DNA of 63,801 nt, taken from Gammaproteobacteria bacterium (GTDB lineage: Bacteria; Pseudomonadota; Gammaproteobacteria; Poriferisulfidales; GCA-002705445). Within the stretch, counting starts at the first letter, position 1. Each line of letters begins with the position of its first letter. The notes under the pieces are model-generated. The model did no database searches. It had not been told where the DNA came from and was given only the letters and a program-made list of their open reading frames with translations. The stretch spans positions 1 through 63,801 of the forward strand of contig JABHAT010000030.1 of NCBI GenBank assembly GCA_018674175.1. The letters run 5' to 3'. Shown one piece after another: positions 1 through 11,204 of the stretch. Made by a program: the position numbers and the translations under genes.

Positions 1-39
1 CCAAGGGTCTTTATCGTTATTAGACTGATTCCACGGCAT
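1..39 (-). CDS. hflK: HflK, N-terminal fragment (runs off window)
   Basis: The first 13 codons read MPWNQSNNDKDPW, the conserved opening of HflK, a membrane-anchored SPFH protein that with HflC forms the complex regulating FtsH protease. A GGAGAG ribosome-binding site lies 6 bases upstream of the ATG. Its position directly after hflX matches the usual hfq-hflX-hflK-hflC order. The rest of the gene lies left of the window. Confidence 0.85.
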   Translation of the reverse strand, partial: MPWNQSNNDKDPW

Positions 40-106
40 TATTTACTCTCCATTTTAAATTAACTCATTAAGTTTTAAATTAGTATAACAATATTATATA
101 GAATAA

Positions 107-1420
107 TTATCCAGTTTTATAAATTTCTTGTGAATTTTTAAGCTTTTCTATCACTTTTCTTTCTATAAGACCTTTTTTAACCAAATATTTCACATAACTT
201 TGATTTGACATAAATTTAATCGTGTTATGACCAGATTTTTCAAAAATCTCTTCTATTACATTACAATTTTCATAGATAGAAGACCTTACCATGCCCTGGC
301 TATTATCAAGCTTTACAGTAAGAAATTCATAGTCTTCAAAAATTTTTTCAGATATTATTTTCCTTAAATTTTCCATACCATAACCTGTTTTTGCTGAAAC
401 ATAACAAAAAGAATCTTTCTCTAAATGTGTAAAGTTTTCAGGATTATAGTTTTGATCAATTTTGTTAAATACTAAGATTTTAGGTATATCTTTTGCTCCA
501 ATACTCTCCAAAACACTATCAACCTCTTCAATATATGCTGAGAAATTATCATCGCTAAGGTCAATTACATGCAATAATAAATTACTTTCTGCAACTTCTG
601 ATAGCGTAGACTTAAATGACTCGATTAGATGATGAGGTAACTCCCTTATAAAACCAACTGTATCACTAATAACTGCATTCTTCTTATACTCTAATTCTAA
701 TTTTCTATGAATAGGGTCCAAAGTAGCAAAAAGCTTATTTTCAGCTAATGTATTCATATCTGTTAATAAATTAAACAAAGTAGATTTTCCGGCATTTGTG
801 TAACCAACAATACTTATTCTTGGTGTATTATGTTTCAACCTAAGATTTCTACTTAATTGCCTTTGATTACCAACCTTAACAAGTCTTTTTTTAATAGTTT
901 TTATTCGAGCTCGCAGTAGTCTCCTGTCAGTTTCCAGCTGGGTTTCTCCTGGACCTCTTAAACCAATACCGCCTTTTTGCCTCTCAAGATGACTCCAGCC
1001 CCTAACTAATCTTGTGGATAAATAGTTTAATTGAGCTAACTCAACCTGAAGCTTTCCTTCATGAGAAAAAGCTCTTTGGGAAAAAATATCTAAAATTAAA
1101 CCAGTTCTATCGAGAACTCTAGCAGAAAAAAGTAACTCAAGATTTCTTTCTTGGCTAGGGCTAAGATCTACATTAAAAATAACTAGCTTGGCATTACTTT
1201 TTTTAACCTCTTCTTCAATTAACTCAGCATCACCTTTTCCAATATAATATTTAATTCCAATACTTTTATTTTTTTGGGTTAAGTAAATTTTATCTATAAA
1301 TTCTATATTCGCAGAAACAACTAAATCATGAAATTCTTCTTTTGAATTATTTATATCAATCGGATATTTATCGATATGAACTAATAAAGCTTTATTTGAA
1401 AAATTATTTATATCAATCAA
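107..1420 (-). CDS. hflX: GTPase HflX (ribosome-splitting factor)
   Basis: A 437-residue OBG/HflX-type GTPase that binds 50S subunits and rescues or splits stalled ribosomes. The N-terminal HflX domain is followed by the GIGLRGPGETQLETDRR glycine-rich segment, then the G domain with GYTNAGKST (G1), DTVGF (G3) and NKID (G4). Length matches the family (about 430). The start appears to be TTG at 1420, preceded by AAGGA at a suitable distance; the nearby ATG at about 1428 is out of frame and stops after four codons. It sits between hfq and hflK in one minus-strand operon. Confidence 0.95.
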   Translation of the reverse strand: MIDINNFSNKALLVHIDKYPIDINNSKEEFHDLVVSANIEFIDKIYLTQKNKSIGIKYYIGKGDAELIEEEVKKSNAKLVIFNVDLSPSQERNLELLFSARVLDRTGLILDIFSQRAFSHEGKLQVELAQLNYLSTRLVRGWSHLERQKGGIGLRGPGETQLETDRRLLRARIKTIKKRLVKVGNQRQLSRNLRLKHNTPRISIVGYTNAGKSTLFNLLTDMNTLAENKLFATLDPIHRKLELEYKKNAVISDTVGFIRELPHHLIESFKSTLSEVAESNLLLHVIDLSDDNFSAYIEEVDSVLESIGAKDIPKILVFNKIDQNYNPENFTHLEKDSFCYVSAKTGYGMENLRKIISEKIFEDYEFLTVKLDNSQGMVRSSIYENCNVIEEIFEKSGHNTIKFMSNQSYVKYLVKKGLIERKVIEKLKNSQEIYKTG

Positions 1421-1441
1421 ATTTCATATTCCTTTATATTA

Positions 1442-1666
1442 TTAATCCTCTGTTTTTAATTTGACAGTTTTCGTCGGGACTATTGTTGATATTGCATGCT
1501 TGTAAACCATTTGATTAACTGTATTTTTTAATATGATCACATATTGGTCAAAAGAATCTACCTGACCTTGTAATTTAATACCATTTACCAAAAATATTGA
1601 GACTGGTATTTTTTCTTTCCTGAGAGCATTCAAAAAAGGCTCTTGCAGTATTTGGGTTTTTATCAT
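1442..1666 (-). CDS. hfq: RNA chaperone Hfq
   Basis: A 74-residue Sm-like protein that forms a hexamer and pairs small RNAs with mRNAs. The Sm1 region ([20 protein letters not shown]) and the Sm2 motif YKHAIST are intact. The C-terminal tail is very short, ending a few residues after the Sm2 strand, as in compact Hfq versions. It lies between miaA and hflX, the typical gammaproteobacterial position. An A-rich leader with GAGGA precedes the ATG. Confidence 0.97.
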   Translation of the reverse strand: MIKTQILQEPFLNALRKEKIPVSIFLVNGIKLQGQVDSFDQYVIILKNTVNQMVYKHAISTIVPTKTVKLKTED

Positions 1667-1687
1667 TTTTATATCCTCATCTGCACG

Positions 1688-2611
1688 TTAAATGTCTTCT
1701 AAAAAATTACTAACTCTATATTTAATATTATCATAATCTGTGGAACTATACACCGTTGTAGCATCAAGATGTCTTAACCAAGTAATCTGTCTTTTAGCTA
1801 ACTGCCTAGTTGCAAATAACATTTTACTTTTCATAACATGTGTATCATAACCACCATTAAGGTATTCGTTGACCTGTTTATAACCAATTGTCTGCATTGC
1901 TGGTAAATACAACCCTGTATATTTATTTTTTAGATTTGAAACTTCGTTTAAAAATCCTTGTTCAAACATAATGTTAAGTCTTTTCTCTATATTGTTATGT
2001 AAAATTTTTCTTTCACTAGGAATTATAGATAAATTGAGATTATCAAAGTACTGGACATTTTCTGAACACTTATTGAAAATATCACTTGGCTTATCTTTAT
2101 TTGAGAAATAAATCTCTAACACCCTGACTATTCGATACTTATCATTAAAATGAATTTTATTAGAAGACTCTGGGTCAACTTTCTTTAAATAACTATATAG
2201 GTAAGCAAGGTTGTTATTTTTAAGCATGTCAGCTACTTTTTTTCTTGTGTCATCTGAAATTTCATCAAGCTTTGAAAGCCCCCCAGAAAAGAATGTTTTA
2301 AAATACATCATAGAACCACCTACTAATAAAGGTATTTTTTTCATTGAATGAATATTACTAATCTCAATCAATAAATCTTGATAAAACTGAGCTACGGAAT
2401 ATTTTTGACATGGTTCCAAAATATTAACCAATCTATGAGGAAAATCTATTAACGTTTTTGAGTCTGGCTTTGCTGAACCAATATTAAATTCTTTATAAAA
2501 CATTACAGAGTCAACACTAATAATTTCAATATTAAAGTTTTTTTTTAATGAAATTGCTAAGTCTGTTTTTCCAGAAGCAGTAGGCCCCATTAATGAAATC
2601 ACTTTATTCAT
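1688..2611 (-). CDS. miaA: tRNA dimethylallyltransferase MiaA
   Basis: A 307-residue enzyme that transfers dimethylallyl from DMAPP to A37 of tRNAs reading UNN codons. It shows the P-loop GPTASGKT at residues 9-16, a DSVMFYKEFNIGSAKP segment corresponding to the conserved DSA..Y...DIGTAKP region, the LVGGSMMYFK motif and a C-terminal QLAKRQITWLRH segment. Its ATG overlaps the tsaB stop codon (ATGA), so translation is probably coupled. Confidence 0.95.
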   Translation of the reverse strand: MNKVISLMGPTASGKTDLAISLKKNFNIEIISVDSVMFYKEFNIGSAKPDSKTLIDFPHRLVNILEPCQKYSVAQFYQDLLIEISNIHSMKKIPLLVGGSMMYFKTFFSGGLSKLDEISDDTRKKVADMLKNNNLAYLYSYLKKVDPESSNKIHFNDKYRIVRVLEIYFSNKDKPSDIFNKCSENVQYFDNLNLSIIPSERKILHNNIEKRLNIMFEQGFLNEVSNLKNKYTGLYLPAMQTIGYKQVNEYLNGGYDTHVMKSKMLFATRQLAKRQITWLRHLDATTVYSSTDYDNIKYRVSNFLEDI

Positions 2612-3288
2612 TTATATTTTTGTGCAACATTATTTCTAATATATAATAGACATACTTTATCTATGTTTTCTTCACTATGAAGAAAATTTTTTTCTACAGC
2701 TTTAAGTATATTAGGAATATTTATATTATGAGGGCTAATAATTTTTTCAACAATAGAATTGTTGTAATTATTAGTATGTGAAAGAAAACTATCACTATTT
2801 TTAATAATAGAAATTTTTTCTTTTTTCGTATTCTTCAATATTCCATAAAATTTTTCATAAGAAAATAAACTATAAGACTTACCTTTAACAAAAATATCAG
2901 AATAACTTGTATACTCCACATAGTAAACTTCATTCATTCTTGCGTCTATGGCAACAATTAGAGGATATTCATTATAATTTTTATTAGCAGATAACGCTAA
3001 TATCTGAAAAGAATTTAAAGTAATTATAGGAATATTTATGTAGAATGCCATTGCTTTAATATATGCTAGCGCCACTCTAAGGCTTGTAAAATTTCCCGGG
3101 CCTTGGTTAAAAATTATTAATTTAATATCTTTTTTCTTTGATCTAGATTTATCTAAAATAATTTTAGTTCGATCAATTAATACCTGCGAAATATTTGTAT
3201 TAGCATCTATAGTTTCTTCATAGAAAGAATTTTCTTTTTTTATTGCTAGTTTTGTTATATCAAAAGCAGTGTCTATAAAAAAAATCAT
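2608..3288 (-). CDS. tsaB: tRNA threonylcarbamoyladenosine biosynthesis protein TsaB
   Basis: A 226-residue ASKHA-fold protein, partner of TsaD and TsaE in making t6A37 of tRNA. It begins with the typical FFIDTAFD phosphate-binding strand and has the GPGNFTSLRVAL motif (family form GPGSFTGLR). The N-terminal half is conserved and the C-terminal half diverged, as usual for TsaB. Its start overlaps the ispF stop by ATGA and its stop overlaps the miaA start. Both neighbours and length (E. coli 231) fit, and miaA is another A37 tRNA modification gene. Confidence 0.88.
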   Translation of the reverse strand: MIFFIDTAFDITKLAIKKENSFYEETIDANTNISQVLIDRTKIILDKSRSKKKDIKLIIFNQGPGNFTSLRVALAYIKAMAFYINIPIITLNSFQILALSANKNYNEYPLIVAIDARMNEVYYVEYTSYSDIFVKGKSYSLFSYEKFYGILKNTKKEKISIIKNSDSFLSHTNNYNNSIVEKIISPHNINIPNILKAVEKNFLHSEENIDKVCLLYIRNNVAQKYK

Positions 3289-3758
3289 ACTTTTTCAATT
3301 AGTAATACAACATGCGCCTCAATTCCCTCATGTCTTCCAACATAGCCTAATTTATCATTAGATTTTGACTTTATGTTTATTTGCTCACTTTTGATATTTA
3401 ATATTTTCGACACAGAATCTTCTATTTTTTTTGCATGTTTAGATATATTTGGTTTCTCAGTTATAATAGTGGCATCTATATTAATTATTGAAAAATTATC
3501 ATCTCTAATAATTTTCACAACATCTTGAAGAAAAATTGAGCTGTCAATATTTTTATATTTCTCTGAGTTATTATAATAGGATCCCATATCACCATTTCCA
3601 GACGCTCCAAGTAAAGCATCGCATATGGCATGAATTAATATATCGCCATCCGAATGAGCAACTATTGCTCGTTTTGAAATAATTTTTATTCCACCAATAA
3701 TTATATGGTCACCATCTTTGTATCTGTGTGAATCATAACCATGACCTATTTTTATCAT
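3285..3758 (-). CDS. ispF: 2-C-methyl-D-erythritol 2,4-cyclodiphosphate synthase IspF
   Basis: A 157-residue enzyme of the MEP isoprenoid pathway. The metal-binding residues appear in GHGYDSHRY (Asp9, His11) near the N-terminus, followed by AHSDGD and the late segments NIDATIITEKP and GYVGRHEGIEAH. I chose ATG at 3758, giving the family start MIKIGHGYD, with GGAG 9 bases upstream inside the end of ispD. The open frame continues 24 codons further upstream but that part overlaps ispD and matches no IspF sequence. Confidence 0.95.
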   Translation of the reverse strand: MIKIGHGYDSHRYKDGDHIIIGGIKIISKRAIVAHSDGDILIHAICDALLGASGNGDMGSYYNNSEKYKNIDSSIFLQDVVKIIRDDNFSIINIDATIITEKPNISKHAKKIEDSVSKILNIKSEQINIKSKSNDKLGYVGRHEGIEAHVVLLIEKV

Positions 3759-3759
3759 A

Positions 3760-4581
3760 CTAATTTTCTCCATCTTCATATAATGATTTATACATATGCT
3801 CATAAATACATTTAGCATAAGACAAATCACTTTGGTAAGTGATTTTATTATTATATGGTTTTCCCATATGAACTCTACACTTATAGCCTAACACCTCAAG
3901 CGCCTGACTATCATCTGTTACAGAAATGTTATTATCACTACAGTACTTTAATGATTCGTATAAAATATTGAATTTAAACATTTGCGGAGTTTGCGCAAGC
4001 CATAGATTTTCTCTTGAAAGTGTTTGAGAAATTTTAGATTCTGCATCAACTTTTTTTATAGTATCAGAAATTGGTATAGCCATAATACTAGATGTATCGC
4101 ATTCTATTGTCTTATTAATAAATTCTAGATTCTCAAATGGGAATACGCAAGGTCGTGCTGCATCATGAACAAGAACCCATGTATTTTCATTGTCACTTTT
4201 AAAACTTTTTATATACTGCAAACATTTATAAACTGTTTCTTGTCGTGTGTTTCCACCCTTAACGAATGATATTTTTTTAAATAATCCAATTGCTAACTTT
4301 TCTTCAGATGAAATTGCTTCATCAATATCGCTATCAGTATTATTTATAATTTCTTTGAACTCACAGAAATCTTTTGATGAATCATCGTAGCCAATATAAA
4401 TTTTTTTTACTACACCTAAAGTATTTATGTTTAAAATAGAAGCATTTAGGACATCCAGCCCATTTTCTTCTCTATCTTCCAAAGATTCAAAAATTTTATT
4501 TGATTTTTCATATCTGGAGCTTTTTCCTGCGGCTGGTATTATACAAATTAATTCGGCATTATTCTTTAATTCATTAATCAT
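3760..4581 (-). CDS. ispD: 2-C-methyl-D-erythritol 4-phosphate cytidylyltransferase IspD
   Basis: A 273-residue nucleotidyltransferase of the MEP pathway, immediately upstream of ispF. The CTP-binding loop is PAAGKSSRY, and the signature WVLVHDAARPCV and a late TDDSQALE segment are present. It is about 35-40 residues longer than E. coli IspD (236); the excess lies mostly between the first strands, in an acidic stretch around residues 68-105. The usual PKQY after the loop is replaced by NKIFESL. Family assignment is firm, but the enzyme is divergent. Confidence 0.9.
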   Translation of the reverse strand: MINELKNNAELICIIPAAGKSSRYEKSNKIFESLEDREENGLDVLNASILNINTLGVVKKIYIGYDDSSKDFCEFKEIINNTDSDIDEAISSEEKLAIGLFKKISFVKGGNTRQETVYKCLQYIKSFKSDNENTWVLVHDAARPCVFPFENLEFINKTIECDTSSIMAIPISDTIKKVDAESKISQTLSRENLWLAQTPQMFKFNILYESLKYCSDNNISVTDDSQALEVLGYKCRVHMGKPYNNKITYQSDLSYAKCIYEHMYKSLYEDGEN

Positions 4582-4588
4582 AGTGATA

Positions 4589-6156
<1,568 letters not shown>

Positions 6157-6198
6157 TTACTTTAAAGATTATTTATAATCGATGAAAAAATAAAAAAT

Positions 6199-7011
6199 TT
6201 ATTCCTTCGATACATCATCGATATTTTTTAAGGTTATCAGTAGTTTTTCAATTGAGTCTAGGGGCAGAGAGTTCATCCCATCACATAGAGCTTCTTCGGG
6301 GTTTGGATGCGTCTCCATAAATATTCCAGATATTCCCACTGAAATAGCAGCTCTTGCTAAAGGTGCTATAAACTGACTTTGTCCACTTGAGCTATCTTTA
6401 TTTAAACCAGGTAACTGAGTAGAGTGTGTTGCATCAAAAACTACTGGGCAATTTGTGTCACGCATTATCACTAAAGATCTCATATCAGATATTAAATTAT
6501 TATAACCAAAACTAAAGCCTCTTTCGCAAACCATAATATCTTTATTTCCTGTTGCTTTAGCTTTTTCTACAACACTACTCATTTCCCAAGGTGATAAGAA
6601 TTGACCTTTTTTTATATTTACGGGAATATTATGTGAAACTACATTTTGTATAAAATTGGTTTGTCTGCATAAAAACGCTGGGGTTTGAAATATATCTACA
6701 ACATCAGCTATTTCATCTAAAGGAGAATCTTCGTGCACATCTGTCAAAATCATTAAATCTAGTTCTGATTTTATTTTATTAAGTATCTCTAATCCTTTAG
6801 AATAACCTATTCCACTAAACGAATTTTTTGATGTTCTATTTGCTTTATATAAAGAAGACTTAAATATAAAAGGAATTGAAAGTCTTTCGGTTATCTCTTT
6901 AAGTTTTCTTGCAGTCTCAAAATTCAATTCTTCGCTTTCGATTACACAAGGACCTGCTATTAAAAAAAAGCAATTCTCTCTATCTTTATTAAAATCAAAT
7001 TTTTTCTTCAT
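6199..7011 (-). CDS. kdsA: 3-deoxy-8-phosphooctulonate (Kdo-8-P) synthase
   Basis: A 270-residue enzyme that condenses PEP with arabinose 5-phosphate for the Kdo sugar of lipopolysaccharide. Visible motifs are [49 protein letters not shown] and [11 protein letters not shown]. Its ATG overlaps the pyrG stop (ATGA). Its presence with the lpx genes further right shows the organism makes Kdo-containing LPS. Confidence 0.97.
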   Translation of the reverse strand: MKKKFDFNKDRENCFFLIAGPCVIESEELNFETARKLKEITERLSIPFIFKSSLYKANRTSKNSFSGIGYSKGLEILNKIKSELDLMILTDVHEDSPLDEIADVVDIFQTPAFLCRQTNFIQNVVSHNIPVNIKKGQFLSPWEMSSVVEKAKATGNKDIMVCERGFSFGYNNLISDMRSLVIMRDTNCPVVFDATHSTQLPGLNKDSSSGQSQFIAPLARAAISVGISGIFMETHPNPEEALCDGMNSLPLDSIEKLLITLKNIDDVSKE

Positions 7012-8627
7012 TTTATATCTCTAATTGCACTCACAAAAGATTTGAACAAAGGATGTCCTTTGACCGGCTTAGACGTAAACTCTGGATGGAATTGACATCC
7101 TAAAAACCAAGGATGATCTTTTAATTCAACAACCTCAACCAATGTACCATCAGAAGAACTACCCGAGATAATTAACCCACCTTTTTCTAGTATTTTTTTA
7201 TATTTATTATTAAATTCGTATCTATGTCGATGCCTTTCAAATATAGAATTCATTTTATAAGCATTATATATATTTGAATCTTTTTTAAGAATACACTCCT
7301 GCTCCCCTAATCTCATTGTACCACCAATATCAGAGTTTATATCGCGCAATTCCACAGAACCTTTTTTGTCTAACCACTCTTCTATAAGCCCTATGACTGG
7401 ATAAAATGTGCCTTGATCAAATTCAGTGCTATTTGCGCTATTAAGATTACATACATTTCTAGAAAATTCTATTACAGCTGCCTGCATACCTAGACAAATT
7501 CCAAGAAATGGAATTTTATTTTCTCTAGCATATTTTATTGCTTGTATTTTTCCATCTATTCCTCTTCCACCAAAACCGCCCGGAACAATTATGCCGCCTG
7601 AATTTTCCAATAAAGAAAAATCTTTACCGTCTAATTTCTCTGCATCAATATAATCTATATCTATGTTTACACCTGAATGCACGCCAGCATGCTTAATTGC
7701 CTCATTTAGTGACTTATAAGATTCTGTGTAATTTCCATATTTAGCAATAATTTTTATATTAATTTTTTTCTTAATATTATTTCTTTTATTTCGATATTCT
7801 TCCCAAGAATCTAATGAAACTGGGTCACAAGATAAATTTAATTTTTCAACTATTATATTATCTAGACCTTGATCATGAAGTATTAACGGCACCTCATAAA
7901 TATCATCCACATCAATAGAATTGATAACAGCTTTTGCTTCGACATTAGTGAATAGCGCTATTTTCTTTTTGTCTTTATCACTGATATTTCTTTCAGATCT
8001 ACATACTAAAATATCTGGTTGGATACCTATCGATCTAAGTTCTTTTACCGAATGCTGAGTCGGTTTTGTTTTAATTTCATTTGCTGCCTTTATGTATGGG
8101 ACAAGAGTAAGATGTATATAGCTAACAATATCTTTTCCACACTCTACCCCCATTTGTCTTATAGCCTCTATAAAAGGAAGAGATTCTATGTCCCCAACAG
8201 TACCCCCTATCTCCACTATGCATACATCTTTATCAAACGAACCTTTCTTAATATTTAAAATGATTTCGTCAGTTATATGGGGAATTACTTGCACCGTACT
8301 TCCCAAATACTCACCTTTTCTTTCTCTCTTTATAACTGTCTCATATATTTGACCAGTCGTATAATTACTTGATTTGCTAGTTTTATAATTTACAAATCTC
8401 TCATAATGACCGAGATCCAAGTCTGTTTCTGCTCCATCATGAGTAACGAAAACCTCTCCATGCTGAGAGGGACTCATTGTTCCAGGATCTACATTTATAT
8501 ACGGATCAAGTTTAATAACTGAAACACTTAAATTTCTAGATTCAAGGATAGATCCTAGAGATGCTGCAACAATACCCTTCCCAAGGGAAGAGACAACACC
8601 ACCGGTAATAAATATGTATTTAGTCAC
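7008..8627 (-). CDS. pyrG: CTP synthase
   Basis: A 539-residue enzyme converting UTP to CTP with glutamine. The N-terminal synthase domain begins [16 protein letters not shown], and the C-terminal glutamine amidotransferase has GGFGGRG, the nucleophile motif FLGICLGMQ and the late FHPEF. I place the start at GTG 8627, giving (M)TKYIFITGG as in the family. The open frame extends 14 codons further to an ATG, but that extension ([13 protein letters not shown]) is unlike any CTP synthase and lies within the likely leader. Confidence 0.96.
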   Translation of the reverse strand: MTKYIFITGGVVSSLGKGIVAASLGSILESRNLSVSVIKLDPYINVDPGTMSPSQHGEVFVTHDGAETDLDLGHYERFVNYKTSKSSNYTTGQIYETVIKRERKGEYLGSTVQVIPHITDEIILNIKKGSFDKDVCIVEIGGTVGDIESLPFIEAIRQMGVECGKDIVSYIHLTLVPYIKAANEIKTKPTQHSVKELRSIGIQPDILVCRSERNISDKDKKKIALFTNVEAKAVINSIDVDDIYEVPLILHDQGLDNIIVEKLNLSCDPVSLDSWEEYRNKRNNIKKKINIKIIAKYGNYTESYKSLNEAIKHAGVHSGVNIDIDYIDAEKLDGKDFSLLENSGGIIVPGGFGGRGIDGKIQAIKYARENKIPFLGICLGMQAAVIEFSRNVCNLNSANSTEFDQGTFYPVIGLIEEWLDKKGSVELRDINSDIGGTMRLGEQECILKKDSNIYNAYKMNSIFERHRHRYEFNNKYKKILEKGGLIISGSSSDGTLVEVVELKDHPWFLGCQFHPEFTSKPVKGHPLFKSFVSAIRDIK

Positions 8628-8659
8628 ACTAAAATAAAAGTAATATAAGACGGGAATAT

Positions 8660-8688
8660 ATCTTAACAAAAATATTATGTTTCTACAA
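8660..8688 (-). promoter_or_regulatory. Candidate promoter of the pyrG operon
   Basis: On the minus strand TTGTAG (8688-8683) and TAAGAT (8665-8660) are separated by exactly 17 bases, a plausible sigma-70 -35/-10 pair, about 33 bases upstream of the pyrG GTG. Each hexamer matches its consensus only partly, and the AT-rich background makes chance matches common. Confidence 0.4.
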
Positions 8689-8767
8689 TTTTATAAAAAA
8701 AATTAATAATTCCAAAAAAAAATTATTCATGTACTATGAATATTGATTAAATAATAAGGTAAATTTA

Positions 8768-8959
8768 ATGTTTTGTATAAACGTAGGTAAATTTGAAAGG
8801 TTAATTAGAGTATTAGTCGGTTGCTTAATATTTTACATAGGAGTTATTTCGCCAATAGAACCAAAACTTTGGGGCTATGTAGGTCTGGTTCCAGTTATAA
8901 CAGGAATACTTGGATGGTGTCCTTTATACTTACCATTTAAAATTAATACTAATAAGTAA
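8768..8959 (+). CDS. DUF2892 (YgaP-like) small inner-membrane protein
   Basis: A 63-residue protein with the DUF2892 pattern: N-terminal NVGKFERLIRVLVG, two predicted membrane helices (about residues 12-30 and 34-52), then GLVPVITGILGWCPLY. In YgaP this hydrophobic module is attached to a rhodanese domain; here it stands alone. An AAGG ribosome-binding site lies 8 bases before the ATG. It is divergent from pyrG and convergent with tilS. The precise function of the family is unknown. Confidence 0.88.
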   Translation: MFCINVGKFERLIRVLVGCLIFYIGVISPIEPKLWGYVGLVPVITGILGWCPLYLPFKINTNK

Positions 8960-8971
8960 TTTATAATTAGA

Positions 8972-10240
8972 TTAATCCCAGATAATTTTCAATTCTTCAT
9001 CAATATATATTAATAAAGTTCTGTCTCTTTTCCATGGTGGTATTTTATTTTCTCGCATATAGTCTTTTAAATTTTTATTTTTACTAAATTCAATATTCTT
9101 ACCATCCTCTCTAAACTTTACCTCAACATCTTTATTTAAATTATATCCCAGCCTTTCTTCTAAATTTTTCCAACTAAGATTTACTGATAGATTTGGAATA
9201 ACTAAATTCTCTCCAAACTTCCAATTATATATTTTTGAAGAATCATGTTTTTTGAGAGGCTTCATAATCTCAATATATTCATTATGTCTTCTGATTTGAT
9301 ATTCACTACAAGAAAAAAAAGGAGTCTTATCATTTCCTGCATTCAGAACATTCAAATATATTGAATATATTTGCTCTAATGAAGGCATTCTAAAATTATT
9401 TTTCATTATCCAGAATCTAATTACATTATTGAATCGATAATCATCCAAATTTTTAATACTCGTACTAATTTTATTATCATCACTTAATAAAAAACTTTGA
9501 ATATCAATCTCTGCGAGATCTCTATTTAATTTATCAGCATCTGCAAGGTTGTTGGCCGCTCTTGATATTGTAGAAGAATAACTTGGCCACTTCTCTTTTA
9601 TTTTTGGTAAAATTTCTTTTCTTATATAATTTCTAGAAAATTTTGTATTATCATTTGAGTTATCGATAACATATTTTAACTCTTTAAAATTAACTAATTC
9701 CATAAGAGTATTTTTACTTGTATTTAAGAATGGTCGAGAATGATAACCGTTTAAAATTTTTTTAAAATCTGGCATTGCAGATAAACCTTTTACACCTGAA
9801 CCTCTTAAAAGCTGATACAAAAAAGTTTCTGATTGATCATTCGCATGATGTGCTGTCATCATAATAGTCTTACTGTCTGCGTGTGAGCTAATTACTCTGT
9901 ATCTTTCTTCTCTTGCTCGCTCTTCTATACTCTCACCTGGCTTTAAAACTATATTTATACTTTTTATTATTATAGGGATGTTTAGTTTTTTACAAAAATA
10001 TTTGCAGTGATTTTCCCAATTAACAGAATCTGCATTTAAATTATGGTTAACATGTATTGCTCTTATTTTTATTTTACATTTTTTTGCCATCTTGTTCGCA
10101 AAATATAGTAGCGCTGTTGAATCGCTACCACCACTATATGCAACTAAAAATTGGTTATATTTTTTTTTATCAATTTTGGTAGTTATTGAAGATTCAAAGA
10201 TTGCGTATAATTTTTCTAAATCAAAATCTGATGCTTGCAT
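8972..10240 (-). CDS. tilS: tRNA(Ile)-lysidine synthetase TilS
   Basis: A 422-residue N-type ATP pyrophosphatase that puts lysidine at C34 of tRNA-Ile(CAU) so that it reads AUA. The PP-loop SGGSDS lies at about residues 35-40, followed by the AIHVNHNLN strand, the TAHHANDQSETFLYQLLRG motif, and C-terminal TilS domains ending in a PPWKRDRTLLIYIDEE segment. Length is near E. coli (432). It lies 1 base after accA in the conserved accA-tilS-pyrG order. Confidence 0.94.
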   Translation of the reverse strand: MQASDFDLEKLYAIFESSITTKIDKKKYNQFLVAYSGGSDSTALLYFANKMAKKCKIKIRAIHVNHNLNADSVNWENHCKYFCKKLNIPIIIKSINIVLKPGESIEERAREERYRVISSHADSKTIMMTAHHANDQSETFLYQLLRGSGVKGLSAMPDFKKILNGYHSRPFLNTSKNTLMELVNFKELKYVIDNSNDNTKFSRNYIRKEILPKIKEKWPSYSSTISRAANNLADADKLNRDLAEIDIQSFLLSDDNKISTSIKNLDDYRFNNVIRFWIMKNNFRMPSLEQIYSIYLNVLNAGNDKTPFFSCSEYQIRRHNEYIEIMKPLKKHDSSKIYNWKFGENLVIPNLSVNLSWKNLEERLGYNLNKDVEVKFREDGKNIEFSKNKNLKDYMRENKIPPWKRDRTLLIYIDEELKIIWD

Positions 10241-10241
10241 T

Positions 10242-11186
10242 TTAATCTTGATAATACCCTACGGAACTAAGCTTATTTTTTCTATTGTTTATCAATGTTT
10301 TTAAATCCATATTAAAATATATATCTAGATTTTTTGAAATTGATAAAGATACATCTTTGCTAATTTGCGCTACATTTCTATGGGCTCCACCAAGAGGCTC
10401 CACAATAAGCTCATCGATTAATTTTAATTTCTGTAAGTTGTCAGCTGTAATACACATCGCTTCTGCTGCTAAATTAGCATTTTCGGGAGATTTCCATAAG
10501 ATTGATGCACATCCTTCTGGAGAAATTACGGAATAAATACTGTACTCCAGCATTGTTAAATGATCGCAAACACCTATAGCTAATGCTCCACCAGAGCCAC
10601 CTTCTCCAATAACATAAGATAATATTGGTACTGATAAATCTGACATCTCAAGAAGGTTGTTTGCTATAGCTTCACTTTGCCCTCTTTCTTCAGCATCTAT
10701 TCCAGGGTAGGCACCTGGTGTATCTATAAATGTTATTATTGGCATATTAAATCTTTCAGCAAGCTTCATAACTCTTAATGCTTTTCTAAAACCTTCTGGC
10801 TTTGCCATTCCAAAGTTTCTTTTTATCTTATCATTTGTTCCTCTGCCTTTCTGATGACCAATTACTACGACTGATGTATCTTGAAATTGTGCAATTCCAG
10901 ATATAATTGCATTGTCATCAGCGTAAGCCCTATCCCCATGAAGCTCATGAAAATTTTTGAAAATTGATTTTATATAGTCCATTGTATATGGACGCTCCGG
11001 GTGTCTTGCAATTTGAGTGACTTGCCAAGGAGTTAAATTACTGTAAATGTCTTTTATTAAAATATTGCATTTTTTTTGAAGAACATTGATTTCTTCAACA
11101 ATATTGACTTTTCCATCAGAACCAATATTTCTAAGTTCTTCTATTTTATCTTCTAAGTTTTTTATCGGTTCTTCAAATTCCAGCAC
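10242..11186 (-). CDS. accA: Acetyl-CoA carboxylase carboxyltransferase subunit alpha
   Basis: A 314-residue subunit that with AccD transfers carboxyl from biotin to acetyl-CoA, the first step of fatty acid synthesis. It shows [44 protein letters not shown] and [10 protein letters not shown], all standard. The start appears to be GTG at 11186 (reading [14 protein letters not shown], which aligns with E. coli LDFEQPIAELEAKI), with GGTGA just upstream. It is 18 bases downstream of dnaE. Confidence 0.96.
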   Translation of the reverse strand: MLEFEEPIKNLEDKIEELRNIGSDGKVNIVEEINVLQKKCNILIKDIYSNLTPWQVTQIARHPERPYTMDYIKSIFKNFHELHGDRAYADDNAIISGIAQFQDTSVVVIGHQKGRGTNDKIKRNFGMAKPEGFRKALRVMKLAERFNMPIITFIDTPGAYPGIDAEERGQSEAIANNLLEMSDLSVPILSYVIGEGGSGGALAIGVCDHLTMLEYSIYSVISPEGCASILWKSPENANLAAEAMCITADNLQKLKLIDELIVEPLGGAHRNVAQISKDVSLSISKNLDIYFNMDLKTLINNRKNKLSSVGYYQD

Positions 11187-11204
11187 AATATCACCATAAG
11201 GTAA

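Noticed and set aside
3759-3830. Upstream extension of ispF
   Set aside because: It would overlap ispD by about 70 bases and precede the conserved MIKIGHGYD start; the ATG at 3758 has its own GGAG.
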